NCBI GenBank assembly: GCA_021521415.1
Contig: JAIQDT010000191.1
Span: forward strand, 1,054,001 to 1,118,000
Source of the DNA: Bidens hawaiensis
Taxonomy: Eukaryota; Streptophyta; Magnoliopsida; Asterales; Asteraceae
Direction of reading: 5' to 3'
DNA length: 64,000 bases
The notes under the pieces: generated by a model
Database searches by the model: none
The model's input: only the letters and a program-made list of their open reading frames with translations
What the model was told of the DNA's origin: nothing
In this document: piece after piece, positions 11,039 to 23,341 of the stretch
Layout of the letters: each line of letters opens with the position of its first letter
How positions within the stretch are numbered: the first letter of the stretch is position 1
Program-made: the position numbers and the translations under genes

Positions 11039-11296
11039 TCAGGTTCGAAGGTTCGACTGGACTATCATCCCCAGCACTCGCACTTGCAATGGCTTAACCC
11101 GATCTTTCTTACTCAAGGCATCGGCTACGACGTTAGCCTTGCCAGGGTGATAACGGATGTCACAGTCATAATCGCTTAACAACTCGACCCATCTTCGTTG
11201 CGTCATATTCAGTTCCTTCTGATCAAATATGTGCTGCAAACTTTTATGATCGGTGAAGATGGTGCACTTCGTATCGTAGAGGTAATGTCTCCACAT
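11039..11296 (-). pseudogene. Gypsy RNase H fragment
   Basis: Reads [17 protein letters not shown]...[31 protein letters not shown], an almost perfect match to the plant gypsy RNase H pattern (TDHKSLxYIFxQKxLNxRQRRWxExLxDYD...[16 protein letters not shown]). It degrades RNA in RNA-DNA hybrids during reverse transcription. The frame is intact across the fragment but is cut from RT by breaks on the right and from integrase on the left. Confidence 0.9.
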
Positions 11297-11575
11297 TTTA
11301 AGTGCGAAGATAACCGCTCCCAGTTCTAAGTCGTGAGTAGTGTAATTTTACTCGTGTACTTTTAACTGTCGGGAAGCATAGGCTATAACCTTATTATACT
11401 GCGTCAATACGCATCCTAACCCTTTACGCGATGCGTCACAATACGCGACAAAACCATCGTCTCCATTGGGGAGACTTAAAATCGGTGCTTGGCACAATTT
11501 TAATGGTTTCTATCTTATTTGGATCTTTGTGAAATCTTTGTTGCTTTACAACATGACCAAGGGATTATGCCTTCT

Positions 11576-11830
11576 TTATTCAAAATCGCATTTCGAAAAC
11601 TTCGCGTATAGCTCCTCTTGCTTTGACACTTCCACAATTTTCCTTAATCGTCGTTCGTGCTCTTCTTTACGTTGCGAATATATCAAAATATCATCAATGA
11701 ATGTTATGACAAATTTGTCAAAATAAAGTTTACAGACTCGGTTCATGAGTTCCACGAATGCTGCCGGCGCATTTGTTAGCCCGAAAGGCATAACTAAGAA
11801 TTCATAATGGCCGTAGCGAGTCCGAAACAC
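11576..11830 (-). pseudogene. Gypsy reverse transcriptase core fragment
   Basis: Contains FRTRYGHYEFLVMPFGLTNAPAAF and FIDDILIYS, the catalytic core of Ty3 reverse transcriptases; the two aspartates of the xxDD box are present (usual form YIDDILIYS or FIDDILVYS). The flanking RT segments are out of frame: the palm N-terminus sits at 12058-12258 and RNase H at 11039-11296. Confidence 0.9.
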
Positions 11831-12057
11831 TGTTGTTGCAACGACCTCCTCTTGTATTTTTCATTTGGTGATAACTATATATAAGATCAATTTTTCTAAA
11901 GATAAATCGCCATTTGCAGTTGGTTAAACAGATCATTTACTTCGAAGAAGTGAATACCTATTCTTGATCGTCACTTTATTCAATTCTCCCTAATCAACAC
12001 ATATCCTAACACTTCCGTCCTTTCTTTCCCAAATAACACTGGTGCACCTCATGGTGA

Positions 12058-12258
12058 CTAACTAGGTCGTATGAATCCTTTATCCAACAATTCTTGTAAC
12101 TGATTGGATAATTCTTGCATCTCGGACGGTGCAAGTCGGTAGGGTGCTTTAGAAACAGGACCAGCTTGAGACATTAAATCGATTCTGAATTCGACCTGAC
12201 GGGTTGGCGGTAATCCAGGAAGTTCTTCTGGGAAAACTTGTGGAATTTTGCGTACCAT
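12058..12258 (-). pseudogene. Gypsy RT N-terminal fragment
   Basis: The frame reads [20 protein letters not shown]...[29 protein letters not shown], the conserved linker between protease and RT in plant Ty3 elements (FPEDLPGLPPxRxVEFxIDLxPG...PYRLAPxEMxELxxQLxELLxKGFIRPS). The PG after DL is altered to MSQ. The fragment stops at 12058 instead of continuing into the palm domain. Confidence 0.9.
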
Positions 12259-12859
12259 CGGGATATCTTCTATATGTTTTTTTTTAAATACTTTGGCAAT
12301 CGCGTTTGTTAAATAGACTACGTCTTCTTGTCGTAAATATTATAACATCTCAAGATGAGATTAGAGTGGTAACATAATACCGTACACTTTTCTCTGTATC
12401 TAATCGCTTCATCGTCCGAAAGAGAGCTTCTAATCATCTTCTTTTCCTATTTGATCTCAGCTTCATGTTGAGTTAGCCAATCCACGTTAACTATTACGTC
12501 ACAACTTCTTAACTTTACTGGTCGTAGGTTATTAAGGAGAGGTTAATCGTTCAGAATAATAGGACAATTTCGAACAATTTTGTTAACCATTAGGGATTTA
12601 CCGTTAGCGATTTTACCGTATGGGGTTCTATAGTTTCACTAATCGGTATCTTTCCAAATGATAGGAGGTTAGCAGGAACTAATTTCTATCGACGACCGTA
12701 AAAATATCGCTGAAGTCTATTGATTTAAAACTACAACGTACTTAATACCACTTTTGGATCATGACGTGCTTTATTTGAATTACTCACAAAAGCACGGCTC
12801 CTTGCTTGATCAGAGGTTGATGCTTGTCATGAGGTTCATCTTCCAACAACACCTTGGTT

Positions 12860-13720
12860 CAACTTTGGGCAATTTCTCTTGAAACGTTTTGTACTGCCAC
12901 ATTCATAGCAAGTACAACTGTTTGGCATAATTTGATTTCTTTGGATGGATTGTTATTGAAGTTGTTGGGTTCGGAGTGGTTGTACACGAATGGGTTGGGG
13001 TTGCCGGTTCACATGGCTTCAATTGGTTCTACAATTGGGGCATTACGCCCATTTTTACCACACCTGTGGCCTACTATCACTCGACATTCTTCTTCCTACC
13101 GATAACCATATTTTCCACATTTAGGGAAGGACCCTTCATGCGGTTCATGTTTTCAAACAAGAACTAGTCTTAGTATAATTCTGGGTTGTAGGACATGCCT
13201 ACTTATTCACAAGTCTATCTTGCACTATACCTTTATCATTTCCTTCTTTAATACTCGACGTCTCTCCTAACGTCCTTCCAGTCCGCTTCCCATAGAGTCA
13301 AATATATCAATGCTGACTGGTGACACAACCCTTCCAAAGGTTATATATTTTACAGGATTGACTATACTCCTTATCGATGGATTTAGTCCCCAATATTGCG
13401 CTCACTTCGCTTAGTTTCAGGAGTAATTAGCCATGTTTCCAGACAGGACAATTCCTTCAAACGATTAGCGTTTTCTAAGTGATCAGCAAACAACATTCCT
13501 ATCTTCCATAGTTCAGTTTCCAACCTCTGAACTTAATTACTCGAATAAAAGTGCTCTAGCACAAGAATTTTAAATTCCGACCACATCATCTGAGCAAAAA
13601 TTTTCTAACTATTATTTTGTACCATCGTGTTCCATCACGATACAACATAATCTACCAACATATCTGTAGCATACTTCACTACACAATGTTCTAGACTCTT
13701 ACCAATATCCTTAACCATTT
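12860..13720 (-). pseudogene. Gypsy gag relic with damaged zinc knuckle
   Basis: Minus-sense CYECGSTKRFKRNC at about 12869-12910 is a C-X2-C-X4-H-X4-C knuckle whose histidine has become arginine. Upstream, around 13440-13535, LETELWKIGM...LITPETKRSER corresponds to the gag capsid C-terminal part (LQxEFWxLxM...VTPExKxIERY). Frames change repeatedly and stops occur. The protease, expected between 12300 and 12850, is too decayed to point to. Confidence 0.65.
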
Positions 13721-14803
13721 CGATCTTTTCTATCCACTCGCTAATCTATTCCTCCCTTTACCATCAGTAAACTATTAATAATCCCCTTAACACAACCGAT
13801 AAACATATCCTTCATACCGGATCTAATTCATTACGACTACTATTCATGTTTAGTTTATAACTAATACTTGTAGTCATAATAGCATTCGGTGGGACATTAT
13901 CACTCTTAGCAATACCACTAAGAATTGAAATATTCATAATCATGTGATTGCTCGATCTATAATTCTGCGATCACATTTGCATCAACACTAGCAGTGATCT
14001 GTGATACTACATTCGGTATCATCATCTGCTATCTTTGAGCAATCAACCGAATCATATCAATCTCCATCATTGGAGTTACTCTTTTTATGTCATTCTGCCG
14101 TACTCATCCCGTACGCAGTAATCAATACTAATCTCACCGTATAACTCGTTACCAGCTCAATCATAACAGCAGGTACACATACACACCAAATATTATCATA
14201 CATATTACACATACCAGTATCTAGTATATACGTCCCACAAGTATAATAACATATGGACTTAACCTGACGTCGGTTAACTTTTAAATACGCTTCATAACCC
14301 TTGTCACCAACTGACATCGAGATCTTTCTCAACAAAGATCAATGTTTAATATGCTTGATTTCAATATCCTTCTGCATGTCAGCATAACCGATACCTGCTC
14401 ACCGTGAGCACCAAACGATTACATACCACGGAGTTATAATATCCGTGTTTATTCGTATATCCGGCATACACAGTATACCTCCTACGAACGAACAACCAAC
14501 TATGCTATAATGATTCCAACACTTCTTTGTGTATAGGTAATCATTCTATTCGAGCATACATGGGTGTAGACATCTAACGGATGTAAGGATAACATAGGGA
14601 GTTGCAAGGTTCAAGATAATTGCGCAACATGGGTTGCCTTCAAATATTATTAATTACTATTACGGGAAACTCTACACTTGCTCAGTCAATGTCCTCAGGC
14701 GTTCTAGGTTTGCTAAAATCGGTAATTCTCGATCTGAAGTTGGTCTGTCTCATATGTTTGTGAGTGAGCAATACATATATATATTTCTATATATTATTTT
14801 ATT

Positions 14804-14838
<35 letters not shown>

Positions 14839-15460
14839 CTCCTTTACCTTAATGGAATAAGAATGGGTTCAGGTACAGGTCCATCCGTACGTGAGGGTCG
14901 GCGGTGCGGGTGAACACAGGGGTTATTAGGATATACGGTGCCGGTATTGGTAGGATAAGGGATTTATCAATTTTGGTTGGGAGTGACGGTTACTAGATAT
15001 TTCTGGTTACTGTCAAACGGGAGATCTAACTCGGTACTAACATAACTATTGCCCGATAAGTCAGACTTATCATCAACCGATGCTCTAGAAATTTTCAGCA
15101 TCCTCAGTACTTTTATTATTTCATCCCCCGGTTCCTTATCCGGGTCCTATTTCTCAATTCATGTACCCACAAGATATGTACATCTATATATATACACATT
15201 AGCACACATAAATAATATTATATACTTTACACATATGTTGCCATTTTTACCTATTAATGTACCCCGTGACTTCCCCTGAATTCCCTCGTGCGGACAAGTC
15301 TGTTATTATGTTCCGGACCATAACAACTCACTTGTCCATCCAAGTTCATCCAGACCTCGTCACTATAAATTATTAGTTGATATTCAGATCCTATAATACT
15401 TGAGCTACTGGTTATATTTTGGGTATCATTTAAAGACATCCTAATTCTTTTATAACCAAT
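13721..15460 (-). other. Gypsy gag N-terminus/leader, unreadable
   Basis: Between the gag relic and the PBS; about 1.7 kb with no recognisable protein. Contains a (TTTA)n microsatellite at about 14797-14838. Open frames seen here on either strand are short and carry no family motif. Confidence 0.5.
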
Positions 15461-15474
15461 GGCTCTGATACCAA
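15461..15474 (-). other. Primer-binding site, initiator tRNA-Met type
   Basis: Minus sense TTGGTATCAGAGCC starts four bases after the 5' LTR end (GAAC spacer). It matches the 3' end complement of plant initiator tRNA-Met (TGGTATCAGAGC), the standard primer for gypsy minus-strand DNA. Confidence 0.9.
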
Positions 15475-15478
15475 GTTC

Positions 15479-18400
15479 TGTAACACCCCGCAACCGCAGC
15501 GGAAACGTAAACGGGATGCAACAGACACCGCTGATATCAACCACATTGTTTATAAAGAAAACTGAATACATTAATATACTTCAAATTGCATTATCTTGTA
15601 TTTCATTACCGTCTAGGTGATACACGCATCATACAACACGATACACAATTCTATTTGTTATAATGTATCCTAACATCCTGCACGCAAATCTTACACACAT
15701 CAAGCACTTAGCACGTAAGCAATCACTTCATCTTAATTGTACCTGAAAAGCACGTGAGAAAACGGGTCAACTACGAATAGTTGGTGAGTTTCACAATTTT
15801 AGTAAACCATGATAAATCCATATCATAAAATAATATTATCTGGTGACACTGTTAACCCAGTACTGTACTCACTCCGGGGACAATGTTAACCCAGAAACAC
15901 TTTTAGGAACCCCTGGGGACATTGTTAACCCAGTACTGTACTCACTCCGGGGGCAATGTTAACCCGAAAACACTTCTAGGAACCCCTGGGGACACTGTTA
16001 ACCCAGTACTGTACTCACTCCGGGGGCAATGTTAACCCGGAAACACTTCCAAAGACATCTGGGGACACTGTTAACCCAGTCCTGTACTCACTCCGTACGA
16101 TTCCCGTACAATCAAATATTTATAAATACACGCAAATCCATGCGTTCAGTATGTATTTAAACATTTCAATAGTAACATGCTTTCCGCCCCGGGAAAATAT
16201 TTGAAAACAATTCAGAAAAAGGGGCTCGTGAAACTCACCTTAGCACATGCAAGCAGGTAACAACAATCATTATCAATTAACGCGTCCAATCTGTAATATG
16301 ATCCCTAAGATCGTTATTATACACTTATTGTTTATATAATCTTTTAACCGTATCAACTGGTACATCTGGGGACACTGTTAACCCAGTACTGTACCCGAAA
16401 TACTTCTCCGGACTCAGATTGTGACGTCGTTTAGAGTTCAACAGTCAAATTTTCTATTAATTCGTTTTCCCCGTTTTGCGTGCCCAGCACGGTTATCCAA
16501 TTTTATGTTTCAAACTGAGTTTGGTCGCACACGACCCGAAAATAGTTGCTGACTGATAACTTAATTAAAGTGGTGAAATTATAGCTCGGTTTAGACGTCC
16601 CGTTTGGCCGCGGGACCCGTTTCCGTCTTTGGCGTACCGGAAACTGTTAAAATAGGTTAAAATTACTCAAATCATCCGAATTATTTTCGGATGATTTATT
16701 TTTACTTGTTTAACTCATTCATATGAAAATAGTTCATTTTTAGGGTTTTTATACACCAGTCAGCTCGCTTAAGCGAACTTCACCGGTTTAAGCGTTTTAA
16801 CTTTAAAAGTTTGATAATTAGCACAAATACTTATCCGTTTACTCTCGGATCTTGAAATTTTGCACAAATCACTTTTTAACAGTGGGGAATTTTATAAAAA
16901 TATTTCCAGAATTAATTCTTATATTTAAAATTTATTTATCTATTTTTAAACACCATTTAAACACTAAATATGTCGTAAATACCAAACGATCTTAGAAAAA
17001 TCCCAAATTTTTCCTGGATGTCCCCTGCCATCCACATAGTCCCCTGTAATTTTTCCAGAACCAAAATCTTCTTTTACATGTCATTTTTACTAAAACCGAG
17101 CTAGAACACCCTAGAACTCGTTTAACCGAAAAGCCTACTTAGACTTCTCCAACTGACCTCAAATTTTGTGTGTGACTTATAAATGATATAAAAAGCTTAT
17201 CTGCAATTTTCCAGAGTTTTTCATAATATTTAACTATTTTTCACCATTTTTGGCCAAAACCGAGCATTAAATTCACCAAATATTCATCTTTTGTCCAAAA
17301 ATTACCAAAAATTCACAGAACTCTTATTTTCATGTGTAGAACATCCTTGTAAAATTTCATGACCTAACTCTAAACGACCAACAATCTGTCCAAAAACACA
17401 TACACCGACATAAACCGAATATACCTTTCGTTTTCCGCCACTACAAGCTACAAACTCGTCTTTCCGCCTTATCTACCACTAAATACAGAACCTACATCCA
17501 ACATACCACAATACCAAGCAAGTTACACTCACGATCAAGCCTCTTACACTATAGTTTCGGTTATGATTCAAAAACAAAGATTTAAACCGTAAAAATTCGT
17601 TCTTGGTTCGTTTAACTCCTTTCTTGGACCAAGATCCCTTGTATAACCCGTATACATCACTTGATCATGCAAGAATCGGTTTTCATCATTGAAACCTCAT
17701 TTTCTTGCAATTAAACTCAAGAAACGAAGATGAACACGTAAATAACTCGACTTTTACCTCGGTTTTTCTTGCTCCAAAACTCGGTTTTTAGTTCATCTAG
17801 TGGAAAGAGATGAAGATCATGAAGATGTTGGTGTAAAAAAAAGAAATGAAAAGTTTGGGGAGGTTGGTATTCCGATCGGCCTATGATGGGGGGTGGGGTG
17901 GGACCCACCTCTTCATTTTAGGCCACATATTCCGATTCCCGTAATCTGGATAATGTTTTGGATAATCTGGTTCAGTTCGTTTTTCGGTTAGACGTTTAAT
18001 TCGGCTTAAAACGAGGCTAAAACGGTCGTTTTTCGGCTAAAAATGAAATTTATATAAAACCGATTTAAAAACTTAAACCATGACATTTATTAACTTAAAA
18101 CGTCATATTATTAGTTATTACGCATCTTTTTCGGCTTGATCGATCGTCTCTTGCTCGGTTTGGTATTAAAGGTTTCGTTTAACGTACCGACGTACTATTA
18201 AATCGAAATCCTTTTTCTGTGCCTCAATCCACTTATCCCGAAGCTTTAATACTTCGTAACATCACTAAATACCATATATCTCGTCTATAATTGAACCCTC
18301 GATTCATTCGGGTTTCAATAACTATCGATCGTTTGATCGCATATTCAATACGGTGAATTATATATTCACGTACAATCAATACAATGAACCATGTATTCTC

Positions 18401-18496
18401 GTATAATTACCATGGTAACTCATGTACCCGACATTACATATGACGTAACTAACGTCTACCGGTTAGGGTATACCTGTTTTCGTCGGAATCGTTACA
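15479..18496 (-). mobile_element. 5' LTR of inner gypsy element
   Basis: 3018 bp, same length as 6732-9749. Differences noticed: two near 17200-17220, then one each near 17289, 17459, 17850, 18143 and 18477. Putative LTR intron in minus sense: donor at 16238, acceptor ending 15743. Followed by the ATTAC duplication. Confidence 0.95.
15845..16095. repeat. 73-bp GTTAAC-containing tandem repeat (second copy)
   Basis: Same array as 7098-7348, unit for unit; identity between the two shows no expansion or loss since insertion. Confidence 0.9.
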
Positions 18497-18501
18497 ATTA
18501 C

Positions 18502-18960
18502 ACACATACAAACACACGAACAAACACACGAATGGGATAAACACATCTGCAGATCTCTTATATAATAACCGAAACACATTACATACCAAACACGAAAACA
18601 AATGACGGCCGACCCGAGGTGAGCTCTACCTCGGGCCGTCCCACACGACTCTGCCTCTCTGTTTCTCTCTAGCTACTTGAACTGAACACACAATACTCTA
18701 ATTTTCTGGATACTCAAACCTAAACAAGACACATATATATATAGACAAAACAACTTCGCGGGCTTGGGCTTGGGCCAGTAGGCGAAGTTGTTAGAACTTC
18801 GCCTAAGGCGAAGTTGTTCTAACTTCGCCTATGGCAGAAGTTGTTACAACTTCGCCTATGGCGAAGTTGTTCTAACTTCGCCTATGGCGAAGTTGTTCTA
18901 ACTTCATACTTCGTTTCGCTGAACAGAATTGCATAGCGACGGTCACAAAATGCACCAACA
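18502..18960 (-). mobile_element. Right LTR of non-autonomous element, remainder
   Basis: Continues the LTR broken at 6731. Contains the shorter AACTTCGCC palindrome array (18781-18905) and ends TGCACCAACA, followed by ATTAA (18961-18965), the second copy of the outer target duplication. Confidence 0.9.
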
Positions 18961-18965
18961 ATTAA

Positions 18966-20313
18966 CTCAATCAAATATTTAAATTATATTATTAGTATTA
19001 TAAATATCATAATTAATCAGAATTGTATTAAAGCCGACATATTAATCGATCTCTTTCCGAACCTTGTTAATATATATAACTAAGTATAAAACTTTATAAA
19101 AGGTTTTCATAAATGTTAAAGATAAAAAAGGGGGTTTTATTTATTTAAAATACATAATTAAATATATATTAAACCTTATCATTTTACATAATTATTAAGT
19201 ATTTTAAATTATTGTAGTTTATATAAATTATCTATTAATCATCGTGTATTTAAAAGAAACCCTTATTAATAATAAAAAAATATATATAAATATATTAGAA
19301 CGTATTTTTAGTCTAAAATAAACATTTAAAACGAATCCCTTTATATATCCAACGATTTTATAAATAATTATCCAAATATTTTTATGTATTTTATATAATT
19401 TAGTGATGTTTATTATGATAAAACTTAAGGATGAAATTTATAGTTAAATAATGAATTTATAATTAAATAATGAAATAGATAGCCTTTGGAAGATTTCACT
19501 CAATCATCAAATTCCGAACCTTTATTTAGTTATAGACTCTTTATTCAATTCGTATTTATTCCACAACTATTGTTACTTAGGATTTCTCGTTGATAACTTC
19601 CGAAGAGCGTAACTCTTGTTTACCATCGTTCTTACCACATTCGTTTATCTATTGCTTATTGTTGAGGTGAGTACCACATTCCCATCTTTTTCCCTTTTTT
19701 CCACGTTTTGGGGACATATGCGTAAATTATATTTCCTATATATACTTATACTAAAAAACTGCAACTTTGTCTTATGTGTTAACAACTTATACCTTAATTG
19801 TTTATGTGCTTATTTGCTTTATATGCTTTCACATTTGGAGAGGTCCAACATAATCTCAGTCTAGTATGATCATACACAAGTCGTTAGCCTTTGTGCTTCT
19901 CGACATCTCAGTTATACTTGCTCATTTAGTTAATTTGTTATTCTCATATGACTTGTTGCAGCTACGTATTTTGTTATATATATTATATGTACAATTAAAC
20001 TGGTGTGTTGCTCACTCAACATGTGTCAATGACAAAATTATATTTTATACGCATATGCAGGTTATCGTAGGAATTTAATGCAGGTTAGGGAAGACTTAGT
20101 GAATAATTTAAGTTAGAAAATAATTAATCAAGATCATTTGTGATATAAGTTGCATTGTTGTATGATTTTGGATTATGTATTTGTTGTAGTTGATTTATTT
20201 GAAAACTTAATTTAATAATAGATATTGTCATTTAAATATTGTATGATAGTACCTTGAGAGCTGTGACAATCAGTTCGCGCCCCAGCATTTCCTCCGTAGG
20301 TTGGGGTGTGACA
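18966..20313 (+). mobile_element. Plus-strand gypsy LTR, second part
   Basis: Resumes the LTR of 3856-4810; its first 120 bp match the right edge of the window (GCCGACATATTAA...TTTCCGAA). Ends TTGGGGTGTGACA. Intron-like signals: donor GAG|GTGAGTACC (intron start 19667), CTCACTCAACATGTG at ~20010, acceptor TATGCAG|GTTATC ending 20060, 253 nt before the LTR end. The last 80 bp match (inverted) the LTR starts at 40490 and 46895. No PBS follows, so it is a 3' or solo LTR. Confidence 0.65.
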
Positions 20314-21054
20314 ATAACGCTAATCCCTAACACAAGACACATATGAGAGGAGTTCATGGTTACTTAAAGCGTAACGGTTAAACAAATAATTAAAACTATA
20401 CTAGAAATAGAGACAAAAGTGAGTAGTGTGATAAAGATTCGTGACCACACAAAAAACGCTTTAAAAATATATTCAAAAAAATAATTAAAAAATCATAACT
20501 TAAGAGATAAATAAAAAACGAAAAAATTTTAAAAACCAAAATGTTTCCCCCATCATTTCCATTCAAAAAAAATCAAGAAAAGACACAATGCCGAGATCAA
20601 AGACATAATGACGGAAATGAACAAAAGACACAATTATAACTTAAAAAAGACACAATAGATTGCAATATATAATACAATGTTGAGTAATATAACACAATAT
20701 CAAGAAAAAAAAAGACAAAATGTTAAGGAAAAAAACACAATCAATGATGAATATAAACACAAACGCAATGATACACAAAAAGATATAATGATCTTTTTCA
20801 CTCACCATTGTGTCTTTTTTTTCTAGAAAGAGAAAGACGGTGGAAACATTTTTGTGTTTTTACTTGTTTCGTTTTGTTTATTAAATTTTGAGTTTTAAAT
20901 TTTTTAATATTTATAATTTTTAACGGTTTTTTTTATATAGCTAAAATTTTTTCTCATTTCTGTTTCTATTTATAAAATAACTCAACCCTAATACTTGTGC
21001 GTATCTTTTAAAGTTATAACTAAACATGAAATCTTGACGTAATACAATGCAATA
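20314..21054. other. A-rich spacer
   Basis: About 740 bp dominated by A/T runs and repeated GACACAAT words (20580-20790). Nothing recognisable as a gene or a bounded element. Confidence 0.5.
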
Positions 21055-21397
21055 TGGAGGTGCACAAACCGGTTTAAAATTCGAATCCGGTTTTGGTTAA
21101 AACCGGAGCGGTTTGGTCAACAAAAGTCAAAAATGGTTTATGATCAGTTTTGGTTCGGGTTAAAACCGGTTTCTTACCATGTTACGATCAGTTTCGGTTA
21201 TGGTTTTGATCGGTTTCGGTTCGGGTTTTTGCCTCGATTCGGTTAACCGGTTTGTAACCATTTTTTTATGAAGAAAACTACAAACCGGTTCCAAACCGAC
21301 GGTTTCAATCGGTTTCAAACCGGTTTTTACATAATCGGTTTCAACCCGGTTTGGTTTTCGAGTCGCGTCGATTAACCGGTTTATTTGTCCACCTCCA
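21055..21397. mobile_element. hAT-like MITE
   Basis: Ends TGGAGGTGCACAAACCGG and, inverted, TGGAGGTGGACAAATAAACC, the GAGGTG(T/C)(A/G)CAAA terminal type of plant hAT MITEs. The interior is a run of degenerate CCGGTTTN repeats (AACCGGTTT, CGGTTTCGGTT). No clean 8-bp duplication was found; ATACAAT(G/C) occurs close to both ends. Confidence 0.6.
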
Positions 21398-21436
21398 ATA
21401 CAATCTTACTCTAATTATTACTCCAATACAATACAA

Positions 21437-23341
21437 TTTTTCAATTCGGGGTTGGGATCCCTAATGGGGCAGAAGCGGTATTGCATAATGCTAACAGATT
21501 TTTGAGCGTGTTTCATTCTGACGGGTCCTTAGCTATGCTCACTGTTGATTTTTCTAACGCCTTCAACGAGGTGGATCGGACGACCCTTCTCAGGGAAGTT
21601 AGCTGCATATGTCCATCCATCTTCCCATGGGTCCAGTTTTTATATGCCCGCTCCGCCCGTTTATATGTGGGGGATACTCATATTGGGGCTTTTACTGGGG
21701 TGCAGCAAGGAGACCCCCTTGGCCTTCTTCTTTTTGCGTTGGTCCTTCATCCGCTCATCCTTAGGGTGCAGGGGACCTGTTCCTTGCCCTTCCATGCTTG
21801 GTATATAGACGATGGCACTATTATTGGTAAGGCTGAGGAGGTCGCTAGAGCGTTGGGCATTATTCGCTCAGAGGGGGCGTCTCTAGGGCTTAGGCTTAAT
21901 ATTCGAAAAACAGAGATTTTTTGGCCGTCATGTGATGATTCGAAGAAAGTGTCGGGTTTATTCCCTGGCGAGATTAGTAGGCCTGTGATGGGAGTTAAAC
22001 TCCTGGGGGGAGTGGTTAGTCGGGATGCAGGGTTTATTCGGTCTTTGGCAACTAAAAGAGCTTTGAGGGCGGTTGAACTTATGAAACGCTTGCCGGACCT
22101 GAGGGACCCCTAAAGTGAGCTCATTTTGTTGCGCTTGTGCATGGGGGTTGCTAAGTTAGTGTTTGGGCTCCGAACCTGTCAACCTGAACATATCAAAGAG
22201 GCTGTGTCCATCTTTGATGCGGGCCTGCGGGGGGCAATTGAAGATATTGTTGTGTGTGGAGGACCGCATTTTGGGGACCTCCAGTGGAGGTTGGCTTCCT
22301 TCCCTATGCGTTGCGGAGGCTTAGGAATTTTCTCGGCTGAGGATGTCTCCGCATATGCCTTTGTGGCTTCCAGGTCTCAGTCGTGGAAATTGTAGGACCA
22401 CGTCCTGCGAAACGCTGGTGTTATGGGGGTAAATCCTGACTACTCTTTTGCACTTGGTAATATTTGAACAACTCTCCCGGACCTTGATATAGGTTATTTT
22501 ACTTATAAGGAGACCGCCCCCAAGAAACCTCAACAAACCTTGGCGAGTGCTATTTATGGTAAACACGTACATGATTTGGAGGAGCAATTTGATATGACCC
22601 CGAGACAAAAGATAGTTTTAGCTTGTCTCAAGGGGGCTCATGCCCAGGATTTTTTGACTGTTGTGCCCATTGAAGGTCTTGGGCAACGGATGTCGGCAGT
22701 TGAATACAGAGCCATCCTTAAATACCGGCTTATGATTCCTCTTTTCCCTCCAGATGAATCATGCCCCATTTGTAAAAAAACTTGTTTGGATAGATTTGGT
22801 GAGCATGCCCTCCACTGTAAGGAATTGCCGGGATTCAAGTATCGTCATGACTGGGGTTAGAGATGTCTTATGAGATGTGCTTAGACGTGCCGGGATCTCA
22901 GCCAAGAAAGAGACACCTGTTAACTTTTTGACTGATCCGCGAGAGGGAAGATCTACCCTGAGTCCTGCGGATGTTCTTGTGTTTGGCTGGACAGGGGGTA
23001 AGCATGCGTGTGTTGACCTCACTGGGGTGTCCCCGTTGGTGGGGCTGAGAGACAGTGGCTTCGTACCGGGACAGGCGATTTTGAGAGCGGAGTCTAGGAA
23101 GGTTGCTAAGCATGAGACATCGTGTTTGGAGAATCAGCACGTGTTCATTCCATTTACCTTCGACACTTTTGGATCCCTAGCTCCCGAGGAGGTTCGCTTA
23201 TTGGAGCAGGTGCAAAAGGTGGTCCACAGGGACTCGCAGAGCCCGAGGAACCAAGAATTTATATTTAGTAGAATAGGCTTTGCGATTCAAAAGGGGATAA
23301 CGGCGCAGCTTGTTGCTCACTTACCCATTATCCTGATGTAA
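21437..23341 (+). pseudogene. Non-LTR-type reverse transcriptase with zinc motif and nuclease-like C-terminus
   Basis: One reading frame from 21437 to ~22860, then +1. RT motifs in order: LTVDFSNAFNEVDR (~21540), GVQQGDPLG (~21700), WYIDDGTIIG (21799-21828, catalytic DD present), LGLRLNIRKTEIFW. Then a ~230-residue linker, a CPICKKTC...EHALHC zinc-type motif (22762-22818) and PADVLVFGW...ACVDLTG (22964-23023), resembling the PD...D core of restriction-like endonucleases of site-specific non-LTR elements; that link is inference. In-frame stops at 22111, 22393, 22465, 22858 and a frameshift make it dead. The start is truncated within the RT (GVGIPNGAEAVLH), typical of incomplete target-primed reverse transcription; an A-rich stretch follows at ~23378. 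Confidence 0.8.

Larger units (their letters stand above)
6732..18496 (-). mobile_element. Ty3/gypsy LTR retrotransposon, young but defective
   Basis: Complete structure on the minus strand: LTRs 6732-9749 and 15479-18496 (3018 bp each), PPT at 9750-9760, PBS at 15461-15474, 5-bp target duplication ATTAC at both ends. The 5.7-kb interior keeps recognisable gag, RT, RNase H and integrase relics in the order gag-PR-RT-RH-IN, which is diagnostic for Ty3/gypsy (Metaviridae-type plant elements). I count about seven LTR differences, which means a recent insertion, but the coding region has many frameshifts and stops. The copy must have been mobilised by proteins from another element. Confidence 0.95.
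4811..18960 (-). mobile_element. Non-autonomous LTR retrotransposon, interrupted
   Basis: Two LTRs begin TGTA(A/G)GT and end TGCACCAACA. They are flanked by identical 5-bp duplications ATTAA at 4806-4810 and 18961-18965. Excluding the inserted gypsy element (6732-18496 plus one ATTAC copy), its length is about 2.4 kb: 622-bp left LTR, 1189-bp interior and 569-bp right LTR. Minus orientation follows from a PPT (AAAGGGGAGTC in minus sense) next to the left LTR and a PBS-like TGGTATCAGTGCC next to the right LTR. The interior encodes no gag or pol, so the element needs proteins supplied in trans. Confidence 0.9.
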
